Assembly: GCA_947165145.1 (NCBI GenBank)
Contig: CAMUZG010000003.1
Coordinates: 1 to 64,000, forward strand
Length of the DNA stretch: 64,000 nucleotides
Direction: 5' to 3'
Origin: an uncultured Selenomonadales bacterium
Lineage (GTDB): Bacteria > Bacillota > Negativicutes > Selenomonadales > Selenomonadaceae
Each line of letters starts with the position of its first letter. Position 1 is the stretch's first letter. The position numbers were made by a program, and so were the translations under genes. Below, one piece after another: positions 8,970 through 17,365 of the stretch. The notes under the pieces are model-generated. The model searched no databases. It was not told where the DNA came from and saw only the letters and a program-made list of their open reading frames with translations.

Positions 8970-10271
8970 TTGAAGAAGAAAAAAATTTTGGTTCACGGCA
9001 CGCTCGACAGCTTAAAGAAATTTTTCTCCGACGCCGTCAGCAACGATTATGATGTTGTCGCCGTCATCAGCGATGAAGCTGAAAAAATTTCTCCGATTCG
9101 CAACGGAAGACCGATTGACGTTCTCGCGACGAAAAATGTCCCTACGTTCGTCTTGCGCCTAATCGACGGAATCATTTTCACGGGCAACGACAAATCTTCC
9201 GCAGAAATTTTCTTTCGGCAGGGCATTGACCCGAAAAAAATTATTCTCTGGGACGCCGCGCAGGGTTGGCTACCGTTCGGCGGACAGGAACCCGACGGTA
9301 CGCAAGTCGTTTTCTTTTGCGGACTGGAATTTCACATTCGCAGCGAGGACGACGCGAAATTTTTCAATGAAACTGTTCGACGACTGCAAACTCAGCGGCA
9401 GGTAAAAAATTTGAACCCGCAACTTTATCCGATTGCCTTGATGCAGGATTATCAGCGACGCATGGGCAGACCGTTCGACTTCAACAAGCCGCAGACGTTC
9501 ACGGAAAAATTGCAGTGGATAAAAATTCTCGACGCCACGCCGCTCAAGTCGCGTCTTGCCGACAAATATTTAGTGCGTCGTTGGGTTGCAGAAAAAATCG
9601 GCGAACAATATCTGATACCTCTGCTCGGCGTGTGGGACGATTTTGACGACATCAATTTTGACGAACTGCCCGATCAATTTGTTTTGAAATGCAACCACGG
9701 CTCGGGCATGAATATAATCGTGCGCGACAAAAAATCTTTCAATCGCCAACAAGCTCGCGAAAAGCTCAATGCTTGGCTTGCCGTTGACTTCGGGGCACAA
9801 CCTGCTCTTGAATTCCATTACACGCGCATTAATCCCAAAATCATTGCCGAAAAATTCATGAGCAACGGCGACCTGCCCGACCTTATTGATTATAAATTTG
9901 TCTGCATTAACGGCAAAATTATTTACTGCCAATATCTGACCGACCGTTCAACCGAACTTAAGGTGAATTACTTTGACGAAAATTGGCAACCGACGACCGT
10001 TGAGCGCAGTGATCACCCGCGCAGTGACCACCCCGAAAAAATTCGTCGTCCGAAAAATTTTAAGCTGATGAAGAAACTCGCTACAACGCTCGCGGAAGGT
10101 TTTGCATTTGTGCGCGTCGATTTTTACGAGATTGACGGCAAAGTTTATTTCGGCGAAATGACATTCACGCCAGGCGCAGGCAATTACTCTTACAAGTCCG
10201 AGGGCACCGACGAATACCTGGGCAGTCTGCTGACGTTGCCGACTCCCACGCCGCCGCCGAGACTTTTTTGA
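8970..10271 (+). CDS. TupA-like ATP-grasp protein with N-terminal Rossmann-like domain
   Basis: The 433-residue protein begins with TTG after GGAAGGTG. Residues from about 150 match the TupA-like ATP-grasp family: FNKPQTFTEKLQWIK, DKYLVRRWV, FVLKCNHGSGMNI, DYKFVCINGKI and VRVDFYEIDGKVYFGEMTF. Members are linked to cell-surface polysaccharide or teichuronopeptide synthesis. The first 130 residues (KKILVHGTLDSL...) look like a small nucleotide- or sugar-binding Rossmann fold. A 15-base tandem duplication encodes ERSDHPRSDHP near residue 348. It sits alone after gyrA; substrate unknown. Confidence 0.82.
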   Translation: MKKKKILVHGTLDSLKKFFSDAVSNDYDVVAVISDEAEKISPIRNGRPIDVLATKNVPTFVLRLIDGIIFTGNDKSSAEIFFRQGIDPKKIILWDAAQGWLPFGGQEPDGTQVVFFCGLEFHIRSEDDAKFFNETVRRLQTQRQVKNLNPQLYPIALMQDYQRRMGRPFDFNKPQTFTEKLQWIKILDATPLKSRLADKYLVRRWVAEKIGEQYLIPLLGVWDDFDDINFDELPDQFVLKCNHGSGMNIIVRDKKSFNRQQAREKLNAWLAVDFGAQPALEFHYTRINPKIIAEKFMSNGDLPDLIDYKFVCINGKIIYCQYLTDRSTELKVNYFDENWQPTTVERSDHPRSDHPEKIRRPKNFKLMKKLATTLAEGFAFVRVDFYEIDGKVYFGEMTFTPGAGNYSYKSEGTDEYLGSLLTLPTPTPPPRLF

Positions 10272-10296
10272 ACAAAAATTTTCTTTCATATAAAGC

Positions 10297-10331
10297 AAAA
10301 GCACCCGCCGAATTGTCGGAAGGTGCTTTTT
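10297..10331. terminator. Bidirectional terminator between convergent genes
   Basis: AAAAGCACC (10297-10305) pairs with GGTGCTTTT (10322-10330), with further CCG/CGG pairing inside. T-runs follow on both strands, so it can serve the TupA-like gene and the convergent carD gene. Confidence 0.85.
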
Positions 10332-10350
10332 GATTGCAATCGTGAGAAAT

Positions 10351-10845
10351 TCAATCGTTGTCGAGCGGGGGCACGTCAATCAATTTGTCGACCCACTCGG
10401 TAATTTCTTCGGGCGTCTTGTTGCAGACGTAAACGAGTTCGCTGATTAAAATTTGTCGCGAAAGGTCGAGAAGTCTGCGTTCGCCGCTGGAAACTTTTCG
10501 TTTGCTGTTTTGGCGCGACAAATTTCTGGCAATCGCCGCCGCGTCAAGTATGTCGCCTGATTTGAGCCGCTCAAGGTTCGTGTGGAAGCGTTTGTTCCAA
10601 CTGCCTTGAATCTGTTCGGTTTCCGCCGTCAAAACTTCGACAACTTTATCGACTTCATCGGGGCTGATGAGTTCACGCAAGCCCGCTTCTTCCACTTTGT
10701 CCACCGGCAGCATAAGTTTCATGTTGCTCGTCGGAAGGCGAAAGACATAATACGAGTTGAGGACGCCGCCGACTTCGTTTTCTTCAATGCCGGTGATTTC
10801 TCCCGCGCCGTGCATCGGATAGACAAGTTTATCGCCGATTTTCAA
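10351..10845 (-). CDS. CarD-family transcription regulator
   Basis: A 164-residue protein with the CarD/TRCF RNA-polymerase-interacting domain at the N-terminus (KIGDKLVYPMHGAGEITGIE...YYVFRLP) and a helical C-terminal part with a basic WNKRFHTNLERLKSGD segment. CarD proteins bind the RNA polymerase beta subunit and stabilise open promoter complexes. The start is TTG with AGGAGG nine bases upstream. It is monocistronic, with its own promoter and a shared terminator. Confidence 0.9.
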   Translation of the reverse strand: MKIGDKLVYPMHGAGEITGIEENEVGGVLNSYYVFRLPTSNMKLMLPVDKVEEAGLRELISPDEVDKVVEVLTAETEQIQGSWNKRFHTNLERLKSGDILDAAAIARNLSRQNSKRKVSSGERRLLDLSRQILISELVYVCNKTPEEITEWVDKLIDVPPLDND

Positions 10846-10878
10846 CTTATGCCACCTCCTGCGGAAAATTTCTTCTAC

Positions 10879-10907
10879 AGTTTATCAAAAGTGGCGCGGA
10901 ATGTAAA
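10879..10907 (-). promoter_or_regulatory. Promoter for the carD-like gene
   Basis: On the minus strand TTTACA (10907-10902) and TAAACT (10884-10879) have a 17-base spacer, 34 bases before the TTG start. Confidence 0.6.
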
Positions 10908-11019
10908 GGAATTCTGCCAATCAAGTTTTGCGACGAACGTCCTACCGGTGAGCAAAAAAATTTTCCGGTCGAAGCCTTGTAAAAAAAATTGTATCTTGCA
11001 TAAGATTTTCAGCAACGGT

Positions 11020-11028
11020 TGATATAAT
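11020..11028 (+). promoter_or_regulatory. Extended -10 promoter for the 3D-domain gene
   Basis: TG followed by one base and TATAAT (11023-11028) forms an extended -10. The nearest -35-like TTGCAT is 21 bases away, too far to be typical. Confidence 0.55.
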
Positions 11029-11068
11029 GCCGTGCAAATTTGGAAATGATTAGAACGAGGTGGAGGAA

Positions 11069-12004
11069 ATGAAGGTAATGCGAATTCTCTGGACGTTGCT
11101 TTTAATTTCCGCCGTGAGTCTTTCAAGTCTCTGTTCGGCGGCAGCGTTAAAATACGGCGACAGAGGCGCGGGTGTCAAAGAAATTCAAACGTATCTCATT
11201 GCGCAAAATCTTTTGCAAGCGGCGGCGGACGGCGTCTACGGCACGGCAACGGTAAATGCAATCAAAGATTTTCAAAGTGCGCTCGGTCTCGAAGTTGACG
11301 GCATTTGTGGCGCGGAAACTTATAAAATCCTTCGTGCGGCTGCTTACGACGAGATCGACATAACTTCTTGGCGTCCGGGCGATTACGTTCCCGAACCCCC
11401 GCAAAATTCGCCCGCAATCGCAGTTCTTGGCGCGGTCAGAACTGTCGAAGAGGTCGTTCAATATGCCGGTGTCGGCGATGTTATCAAATTCGGCATGAAA
11501 GGCGAAGGCGTTGTCCATCTGCAAAACAAATTGACTGAACTCGGCTTTTATGAAGGCGAAGTTGACGGCGTTTGTGGAACTTCAACGGTCAATGCACTGA
11601 AAGATTTCCAGAGAAGTTGCGGCATTAAAGCTGACGGCATTTGCGGACGCGGAACTTACTCCGCACTCGACGGTGATACGCAAAATTTCAGCGAATACGA
11701 ACTTGAGCCAAATTTCGGCTATAAAAGAGTTGTTCAGGTCGAAGCGACTGGTTACAGCCGCATGGAACCCGGTATGAGCGATTACACGGCAACAGGAACG
11801 TTTTGTCGGCGCGGCGTGATTGCTACTGACCCAAATTTCATTCCGCTCGGCACAAAAGTTTTCATTCCTGGCTACGGCTACGCGGTTGCTGAAGATACCG
11901 GCGGTGCGATTGTCAATAATTGCGTCGATCTCGCTTTCGATTCCGTTGCGGAGTGCTTCGAGTGGGGTCGCCGTATCGTTCCTATTTATATCCTTGAAGA
12001 TTGA
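11069..12004 (+). CDS. Secreted wall protein: two peptidoglycan-binding domains plus 3D domain
   Basis: This 311-residue protein has a signal peptide (MKVMRILWTLLLISAV..., probable cleavage near SLCSAA). Two PG_binding_1 repeats follow (YGDRGAGVKEIQTYL and FGMKGEGVVHLQNKL). The C-terminal 3D domain has the conserved aspartates in IATDPNFIPLG, AEDTGGAI and VDLAF. 3D domains have a double-psi barrel fold related to lytic transglycosylases, so a role in wall turnover is likely. I place the start at the ATG at 11069 rather than the GTG at 11060, because the latter overlaps the AGGTGGAGG ribosome binding site. Three tandem terminator-like hairpins follow. Confidence 0.88.
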   Translation: MKVMRILWTLLLISAVSLSSLCSAAALKYGDRGAGVKEIQTYLIAQNLLQAAADGVYGTATVNAIKDFQSALGLEVDGICGAETYKILRAAAYDEIDITSWRPGDYVPEPPQNSPAIAVLGAVRTVEEVVQYAGVGDVIKFGMKGEGVVHLQNKLTELGFYEGEVDGVCGTSTVNALKDFQRSCGIKADGICGRGTYSALDGDTQNFSEYELEPNFGYKRVVQVEATGYSRMEPGMSDYTATGTFCRRGVIATDPNFIPLGTKVFIPGYGYAVAEDTGGAIVNNCVDLAFDSVAECFEWGRRIVPIYILED

Positions 12005-12006
12005 TA

Positions 12007-12253
12007 AAATAAAAAAAAATCCTCATCGATTCGTCGGTGGGGAATTTTTTTTGCGATAAACACATTTTTAATCTGTCAAATCGATTTTTACAGCCGATTT
12101 CATCATCAATAGACTAAAAAATCCTCGACATACAACGTCGGGGAACTTTTTTTGCGATAACACGTTTTTAGTCTGTCTAAACACTTTTTGTAGCTGATTT
12201 CATCATAAATATAATAAAAAATCCTCATCGATTCGTCGGTGGGGAAATTTTTT
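12007..12253. repeat. Three tandem terminator-containing repeats
   Basis: About 105-base imperfect units start near 12007 and 12112, and a partial unit near 12215. Each has an A-run, a TCCTC...GGGGA hairpin and a T-run; the first two continue with a shared sequence including TTTCATCAT. The third ends at the stop of hemB. The gap lies between convergent genes, so the hairpins can terminate from both sides. Confidence 0.75.
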
Positions 12254-13218
12254 TATCTTATCCACTCCGCAACGTCCAAAGCGTGATATGTTATGATAAT
12301 ATCTGCTCCCGCTCGCTTCATCGCCGTCAAATTCTCGATAACAATCCGTTTTTCGTCTATCCAACCACTTTTCGCAGCAGATTTCACCATCGCATATTCG
12401 CCGCTGACATTGTAAACCGCCACAGGTCGATTTATTCGCTCGCGAACCTTGGAAACAACGTCCAAATACGCCAACGCTGGCTTTATCATGATTATGTCGG
12501 CACTTTCCGCCAAATCAAGCTCAACTTCCTTTAAAGCCTCGCGAATATTGGCAAAATCCATTTGATATTGCTTGCGATTGCCAAATTGGGGCGCAGAATT
12601 CGCCGCATCGCGAAAAGGTCCGTAATATGCCGACGCATATTTTACCGAATAGCTCATAATCGACACGTTAACAAAATTTTTATCGTCCAGAGCGTCCCTA
12701 ATCGCAGAAATTCGCCCGTCCATCATGTCCGACGGCGCAATTATATCCGCACCCGCTTCAGCTTGACTCACCGCAACTTTTTGCAACAATTTCAGCGTCT
12801 CGTCGTTGTCAACATAATCGCCACAGAGTTTCCCGCAATGTCCGTGCGTCGTGTATTGGCAAAGACACACATCGCCGACAATAACCAGTTCGGGAACGGC
12901 TTTTTTTATCGCGGCAATGGCTTTTTGAACGGGACTGTTCATATCCCACGCACTTGATCCGAGTTCGTCCTTGTATTCGGGCAAACCGAAGACTTCAACC
13001 GCAGGAATACCGAGCGCGGCTATTTTTTTTGCCAATTCAACCGCATTGTCGACCGATAAATGATAACATTCCGGCATTGACGGAATTTCTTCGCGAATAT
13101 TTGTGCCCGCGACAACGAAAATCGGATAAATCAAATCTTTCACGCTTAAATTCGTCTCGCGAACCATTGAACGCATATTTTCGCTGATTCTGAGCCTGCG
13201 CGGTCTCAATTTTATCAA
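12253..13218 (-). CDS. hemB: Delta-aminolevulinic acid dehydratase (porphobilinogen synthase)
   Basis: The 321-residue enzyme condenses two 5-aminolevulinate molecules to porphobilinogen in tetrapyrrole synthesis. The zinc-site segment VCLCQYTTHGHCG, Schiff-base lysines in SVKYASAYYGPFRDAA and MIKPALAYLD are present. A longer frame runs into map, but GGAGTG six bases before the TTG at 13218 sets the start. It is the last gene of the prmC, MetH-activation, map, hemB run. Other tetrapyrrole genes in the window are cobJ and a siroheme dehydrogenase. Confidence 0.95.
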   Translation of the reverse strand: MIKLRPRRLRISENMRSMVRETNLSVKDLIYPIFVVAGTNIREEIPSMPECYHLSVDNAVELAKKIAALGIPAVEVFGLPEYKDELGSSAWDMNSPVQKAIAAIKKAVPELVIVGDVCLCQYTTHGHCGKLCGDYVDNDETLKLLQKVAVSQAEAGADIIAPSDMMDGRISAIRDALDDKNFVNVSIMSYSVKYASAYYGPFRDAANSAPQFGNRKQYQMDFANIREALKEVELDLAESADIIMIKPALAYLDVVSKVRERINRPVAVYNVSGEYAMVKSAAKSGWIDEKRIVIENLTAMKRAGADIIITYHALDVAEWIR

Positions 13219-13238
13219 TTTAATCACTCCAATCAGCT

Positions 13239-14111
13239 TTATTCTGCCAAAACTTCTGTTCCCGTCTCCGTAATCAAAATCGTTTTCTCCCATTGCGCCG
13301 AAAGACTTCCGTCAGCCGTGCGAACCGTCCAATTATCGTCCGAATCAACGATAACATTCTTTTTGCCAGCATTAATCATCGGCTCAACCGTCAAAACTAT
13401 TCCAGGAACAAGCAACATACCAGTTTCAGCCTTGCAATCGTGACTGACGAACGGCTCAAGATGAAATTTTTTGCCGACACCGTGACCGCCCAAATCAGTT
13501 ACGACCGAATAACCGTTTTCGTGCGCCATTTTGCCGCAAGCAGCTCCAATATCTCCGACAAAATGCCAAGGTTGTGCCGCCGCAATGCCAATTTCCATAA
13601 TTTCGCGCGTCACGTCGATTAATCGCTGTGCTTCAGGCGAAACTTCGCCAACTGTGAACATTCTCGACGCATCGGCAAAATATCCGTCCAAATCGGTCGT
13701 GATGTCGATATTCAAAATGTCGCCAGCCTTCAAAATCTCTTTTCGCGACGGAATTCCGTGACAAACTACGTTGTTGACAGAAATACAAATGCTTTTCGGG
13801 AATTTTTCAAATCCCAAACAGCTCGGATGCCCGCCGTGACTGACAATGTACTCGTGAGCCGCGTCGTTCAGCGTCAAAGTGTCGATTCCTTCGCGAACAA
13901 GACTGCTCATGAGGTCAAGTGCGCCCGTATTGATGACTGCCGCACGTTTTATGCCTTCAATGTCCGCAGAATTGTTGATTAGGCGTTTCGGCGGACGAAC
14001 TTGGCTTTTCGACGGTATAAATTTAATCTCATCGATTCGCGCATCAAAATCTGCGTGGCATTTCTTATATTTTTTGCCGCTACCGCACCAACACGGGTCA
14101 TTTCGTTTCAT
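13239..14111 (-). CDS. map: Methionine aminopeptidase with N-terminal SEC-C zinc motif
   Basis: This 290-residue protein starts with a SEC-C motif (NDPCWCGSGKKYKKCH), which binds zinc and may contact ribosomes, followed by a type I methionine aminopeptidase. The metal ligands are visible in DITTDLDGYFADASR, GHGVGKKFHLEP and VLTVEPMI, and a final Glu in AQWEKT. It removes initiator methionine. The ATG at 14111 directly precedes the SEC-C motif and has AGGAG upstream with a longish spacer. Confidence 0.94.
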   Translation of the reverse strand: MKRNDPCWCGSGKKYKKCHADFDARIDEIKFIPSKSQVRPPKRLINNSADIEGIKRAAVINTGALDLMSSLVREGIDTLTLNDAAHEYIVSHGGHPSCLGFEKFPKSICISVNNVVCHGIPSRKEILKAGDILNIDITTDLDGYFADASRMFTVGEVSPEAQRLIDVTREIMEIGIAAAQPWHFVGDIGAACGKMAHENGYSVVTDLGGHGVGKKFHLEPFVSHDCKAETGMLLVPGIVLTVEPMINAGKKNVIVDSDDNWTVRTADGSLSAQWEKTILITETGTEVLAE

Positions 14112-14149
14112 ATACAGCAACATCTCCTTAAAAAATCGCAACATAACGT

Positions 14150-14818
14150 TCAAATCCTCGTTCGCGACGGACAATCGATTTTATCACATGCAGAACAGCC
14201 TTTGCCGCCGATTTTCGATAAATTTTTGCGTGAAAGACCGATTATCGCCGTAACAGACTTGCGCGGTTCCAACATCATCGCCGAACTTAGGCTTAAACCG
14301 ATTTTTTCGGCACCGCTGATTTTAAAAAGTTTCTCTTGCGCTGTCAAATCCCAATCTCCGTAACCTGGACTGTATCTCCAACGCAATTTCAAGCCGATTT
14401 TGCCGAATTGAGCCGAAAAATTTTTCTCCATTGCGTCTGCTGCCTGTTCTACTGCCGAAGTTGCCGCCGCGTCCAATAAAACCGATGCCAAATACTCGCC
14501 ACGCTCAAATTTTGCGGTAATTTCGCGCTCAATGTCAAATCCGACGGTCACAGCCATACAAATCACGCGTTCGCAGCCGTCAAGATGTTTTATAATCGAA
14601 TTCCCGACGATTGTAAAGGGCGGATTGCTCGCGACGGTTCGATTTTTGCAATCGTAGTCGTAAATTTCCCAAATTCCGCGAACATTAATCAGGAGTAAAG
14701 CCTCTTCGCAAGCGTCGCGGATATTTTTTTCGCCAAAATCGACAGCTTTTCGCAATCCAGCGTATCGACGAGTTTCATCGGCGTCAATCGACAAAATTTT
14801 CGCGTTGTATATCGGCAA
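14150..14818 (-). CDS. Stand-alone B12-dependent methionine synthase activation-domain protein
   Basis: The 222-residue protein matches the reactivation domain of cobalamin-dependent methionine synthase: RYSPGYGDWDLTAQEKLF, KIGLSLSSAMMLEPRKSVTAIIG, and a Cys-rich end GCSACDKIDC. In many Firmicutes this domain is a separate gene and helps remethylate cob(II)alamin with S-adenosylmethionine. It begins with TTG after GGAG. metH itself is not in the window. It lies between prmC and map. Confidence 0.86.
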   Translation of the reverse strand: MPIYNAKILSIDADETRRYAGLRKAVDFGEKNIRDACEEALLLINVRGIWEIYDYDCKNRTVASNPPFTIVGNSIIKHLDGCERVICMAVTVGFDIEREITAKFERGEYLASVLLDAAATSAVEQAADAMEKNFSAQFGKIGLKLRWRYSPGYGDWDLTAQEKLFKISGAEKIGLSLSSAMMLEPRKSVTAIIGLSRKNLSKIGGKGCSACDKIDCPSRTRI

Positions 14819-14836
14819 AATAATTCTCCTTCACAA

Positions 14837-15691
14837 TTAATCACGTTTAATACCTGTAACTACGCGTTCAATTCCCGACAAGTCACTTAAAATTTTCACG
14901 TCCGCGAAATTTTCACTTTCAAACAGATTTTTGACTGCCGAAGCTTGATTTATGCCGATTTCGACAGCCAATAATCCGCCAGCGACCAAAAATTTCGGTG
15001 AGTCGGAAATTATTTGCCGATAAAAATTCAAACCGTCAATTCCGCCGTCCAAAGCGATTCTCGGTTCCGATTTTACTTCAGCTTGCAAATTTTCAATATC
15101 GTTTGTCGGGATATATGGCGGATTGGAGACGATTGCGTCGAAAATTTCACCGTTCAGCGGCTCAAACAAGTTTCCGCAGAAAAAATTGATTCTGTCGTCG
15201 ACGTTGAATTTGTTTGCGTTGAATTTAGCGACTTCCAAAGCGTCAGGAGATATGTCGACGGCAAAAGCAAGCGCAGTTTTGACGAATTTTAGGATTGAAA
15301 TTGAAATTGCACCGCTGCCGACGCCCAAATCAGCAAAAAGAACTTCACCGCGAAATCCGTGCAGATAATTTCCGACGAATTCTGTTAAAATTTCGGTTTC
15401 GGGACGTGGAATCAGAACATTTTCGTTGACGGCGAACGAAAAACCCATGAATTCTTTGTTGCCGATGATATAAGCGACTGGAATTTTTTGCAAACGTTGA
15501 TTTACGAGCTTATCGAATTGCAAAACGGATTTTATCGGCAAAATTCTATTTGAGTCGACATACAAATCCAATCTGCGGCAATTCAGGACGTTAGCGAGCA
15601 AAATTTCAGCGTCGAGACGTGGATTATCGATTTTATCAGCCGATAATCGTTCCGTAGCTGATTTCAAGACTTCAAACACGGAAAATTTCAT
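14837..15691 (-). CDS. prmC: Peptide chain release factor N5-glutamine methyltransferase
   Basis: The 284-residue enzyme methylates the GGQ glutamine of release factors. It has the N-terminal helical domain with PRLDAEILLANVL, the SAM motif FADLGVGSGAISISIL and the signature NPPYIP. GGGAGGTG precedes the ATG. prfA, its usual neighbour, is absent here. It is the first gene of the minus-strand run ending with hemB. Confidence 0.95.
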   Translation of the reverse strand: MKFSVFEVLKSATERLSADKIDNPRLDAEILLANVLNCRRLDLYVDSNRILPIKSVLQFDKLVNQRLQKIPVAYIIGNKEFMGFSFAVNENVLIPRPETEILTEFVGNYLHGFRGEVLFADLGVGSGAISISILKFVKTALAFAVDISPDALEVAKFNANKFNVDDRINFFCGNLFEPLNGEIFDAIVSNPPYIPTNDIENLQAEVKSEPRIALDGGIDGLNFYRQIISDSPKFLVAGGLLAVEIGINQASAVKNLFESENFADVKILSDLSGIERVVTGIKRD

Positions 15692-15760
15692 TGAGACACC
15701 TCCCGAAATGATTTTAGCAGAAAAAATTGATTGAGAAAAGATTTTTGGAGCTTGAAAATA

Positions 15761-15969
15761 AATTTTGAGCTTTGAAAGTGATTTTGAGCGTGATTTTTAG
15801 GTTTGAAAGTCGTTTTGAGCGGTCGAAATTAAAATTACGATATATCATATTTTTTATTTCGTAAAAATGGCGTGATGACGGTGATTTTCGGCGTAAAAAA
15901 AATACCCCCGATTTTTTTCGGGGATTTTTAATGTCAAAGTGAAAATTATGATGTATCGTAATTTTTACA
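15761..15969. repeat. Intergenic element with internal terminator, copy 1
   Basis: This AT-rich stretch resembles 35262-35441. Shared parts in order are: TTTGAAAG-C-GTTTTGAGCG, an AAAATT..ATAT box, the GTGATTTTCGGCG block, an A-run, and a CCCC/GGGG hairpin, then a second AAAATT box ending at the neighbouring stop codon. In both copies the element separates a minus-strand stop from the next minus-strand gene. Confidence 0.7.
15895..15923 (-). terminator. Terminator of yacL
   Basis: On the minus strand CCCCGA/TCGGGG arms around a short loop are followed by a T-rich run (15902-15895). It lies 47 bases past the yacL stop. Confidence 0.75.
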
Positions 15970-17169
15970 TCAGCGCGGTTTGGCGAAAATCATACGACCT
16001 GCGGACGTTTGCAGAGCGGAAGTGACTTCGACAGAGATTGTGCGGCTCAAATAGCGGTGACCGTTCTCGATAACGATCATTGTGCCGTCGTCGAGATAAG
16101 CAACGCCTTGACCTGGTTCTTTTCCGTCCTTAACGACCTGCACACGCATAGTTTCGCCTGGAATAACCAACGGTTTGACGGCATTTGACAGTTCGTTAAT
16201 GTTCAAAACTTCGACGCCGCGCAGTTGAGCGACTTTATTGAGGTTGAAATCGTTGGTGATGATTTTTCCGCCGAGTTTTTGGGCTAAACGAACCAATTTC
16301 GAGTCAACTTCCTGCACATCATCGAAATCGACGTTCATAACTTCGACATCAAGGCTTGAATCTTCGCGAATTCTTTGCAAAATGTCCAAACCGCGACGAC
16401 CACGCACTCTGCGGAGCGCATCGGCGGAATCTGCGATATGTTGAAGTTCTTCAAGCACGAAAACGGGGATTAAAAGTGTTCCTTCGAGAAAACCTGTCTT
16501 GCAAATGTCGGCAATGCGTCCGTCGATGATAACATTCGTGTCGAGAAGCTTATAATTTTTATTTTTATGCTCTTTAAGCTTGACGAGATTGACTTTAGCG
16601 CGTTCGACGGGTGGTTCTGGGGTTTTTTCGACATTTTCTTGAATAATTTGCGGTTTTTCGGGCTCACGATTGCCCAAAACGTCTTTTAGAACGTGTGGAA
16701 TGAAATCGAAGCTACCCGCGAGCTCTTTTCGCTTTTTAATCGTGATTCTTATGCCGAGATAGCCGATAACGATGTTAAAAACGATAGGAATATAATTGCC
16801 GACGATAGGAATGCGGGCAAATGCGCTGCCCAACAAATTTGCGATAATAAGTCCGATAGCCAAACCGACAGCACCGGCGATAACGTCATTGATTGGCATT
16901 TTACTGAGCTGTTTTTCGACGAACGAAGTAAATTTTTTGAGTTTGTCGATTAGAAATGGGCTGACGAACCAACCGCCGAGTCCGCCGATGATTGCGCCCG
17001 CCAATATACACACGAGACTAGCCAATGTCAGTTGAAAGATCCCCGTATCCGCTTGAAAGAATTCCAGATTGATGAACGTGAGCAACAGCGGGCTTGCCAG
17101 CCGCGATGCCAAGCCTCCGACGATTGCGCACGTCAACGTGATTAGAAACCGAATTGCTTTATCAAGCAT
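15970..17169 (-). CDS. PIN-TRAM membrane protein (YacL family)
   Basis: The 399-residue protein has four hydrophobic segments in the first 150 residues, a PIN nuclease domain beginning KLLDTNVIIDGRIADI (about residue 213) and a C-terminal TRAM RNA-binding domain (LDDGTMIVIENGHRYL). This is the YacL architecture; the biochemical role is not established, though PIN suggests RNA cleavage. The ATG at 17169 sits eight bases after AGGAGG, so the upstream GTG is rejected. A terminator within the two-copy intergenic element follows. Confidence 0.9.
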   Translation of the reverse strand: MLDKAIRFLITLTCAIVGGLASRLASPLLLTFINLEFFQADTGIFQLTLASLVCILAGAIIGGLGGWFVSPFLIDKLKKFTSFVEKQLSKMPINDVIAGAVGLAIGLIIANLLGSAFARIPIVGNYIPIVFNIVIGYLGIRITIKKRKELAGSFDFIPHVLKDVLGNREPEKPQIIQENVEKTPEPPVERAKVNLVKLKEHKNKNYKLLDTNVIIDGRIADICKTGFLEGTLLIPVFVLEELQHIADSADALRRVRGRRGLDILQRIREDSSLDVEVMNVDFDDVQEVDSKLVRLAQKLGGKIITNDFNLNKVAQLRGVEVLNINELSNAVKPLVIPGETMRVQVVKDGKEPGQGVAYLDDGTMIVIENGHRYLSRTISVEVTSALQTSAGRMIFAKPR

Positions 17170-17229
17170 AAACTTCACCTCCTGCGCGGCAAGCCTAGCA
17201 CAATTTCCTGAAATTTTAATGGGCAGAAT

Positions 17230-17308
17230 TCAATTAGGAATTGGGAATTAGGAATTAGGAATGAGCAAGCGTTTTTCAATTCCAAATTCCTAATTCCACA
17301 TTCCAAAT
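17230..17308. repeat. Inverted pair of heptad arrays (copy D)
   Basis: About four GGAATTA heptads (17230-17262) face about four complementary heptads (17278-17306) across a loop containing GAGCAAGCG. It lies between the cobJ terminator and the yacL start. Confidence 0.85.
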
Positions 17309-17339
17309 AAAAAAAAATTCCCTCGGTTGTCCGAAGGAA
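17308..17339 (-). terminator. Terminator of the cobJ operon
   Basis: On the minus strand TTCCTTCGGA pairs with TCCGAGGGAA, followed by a run of Ts (complement of 17318-17309). It lies just past the cobJ stop. Confidence 0.8.
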
Positions 17340-17365
17340 AAGTTTGCAGGCGAAGTTAACACAAA

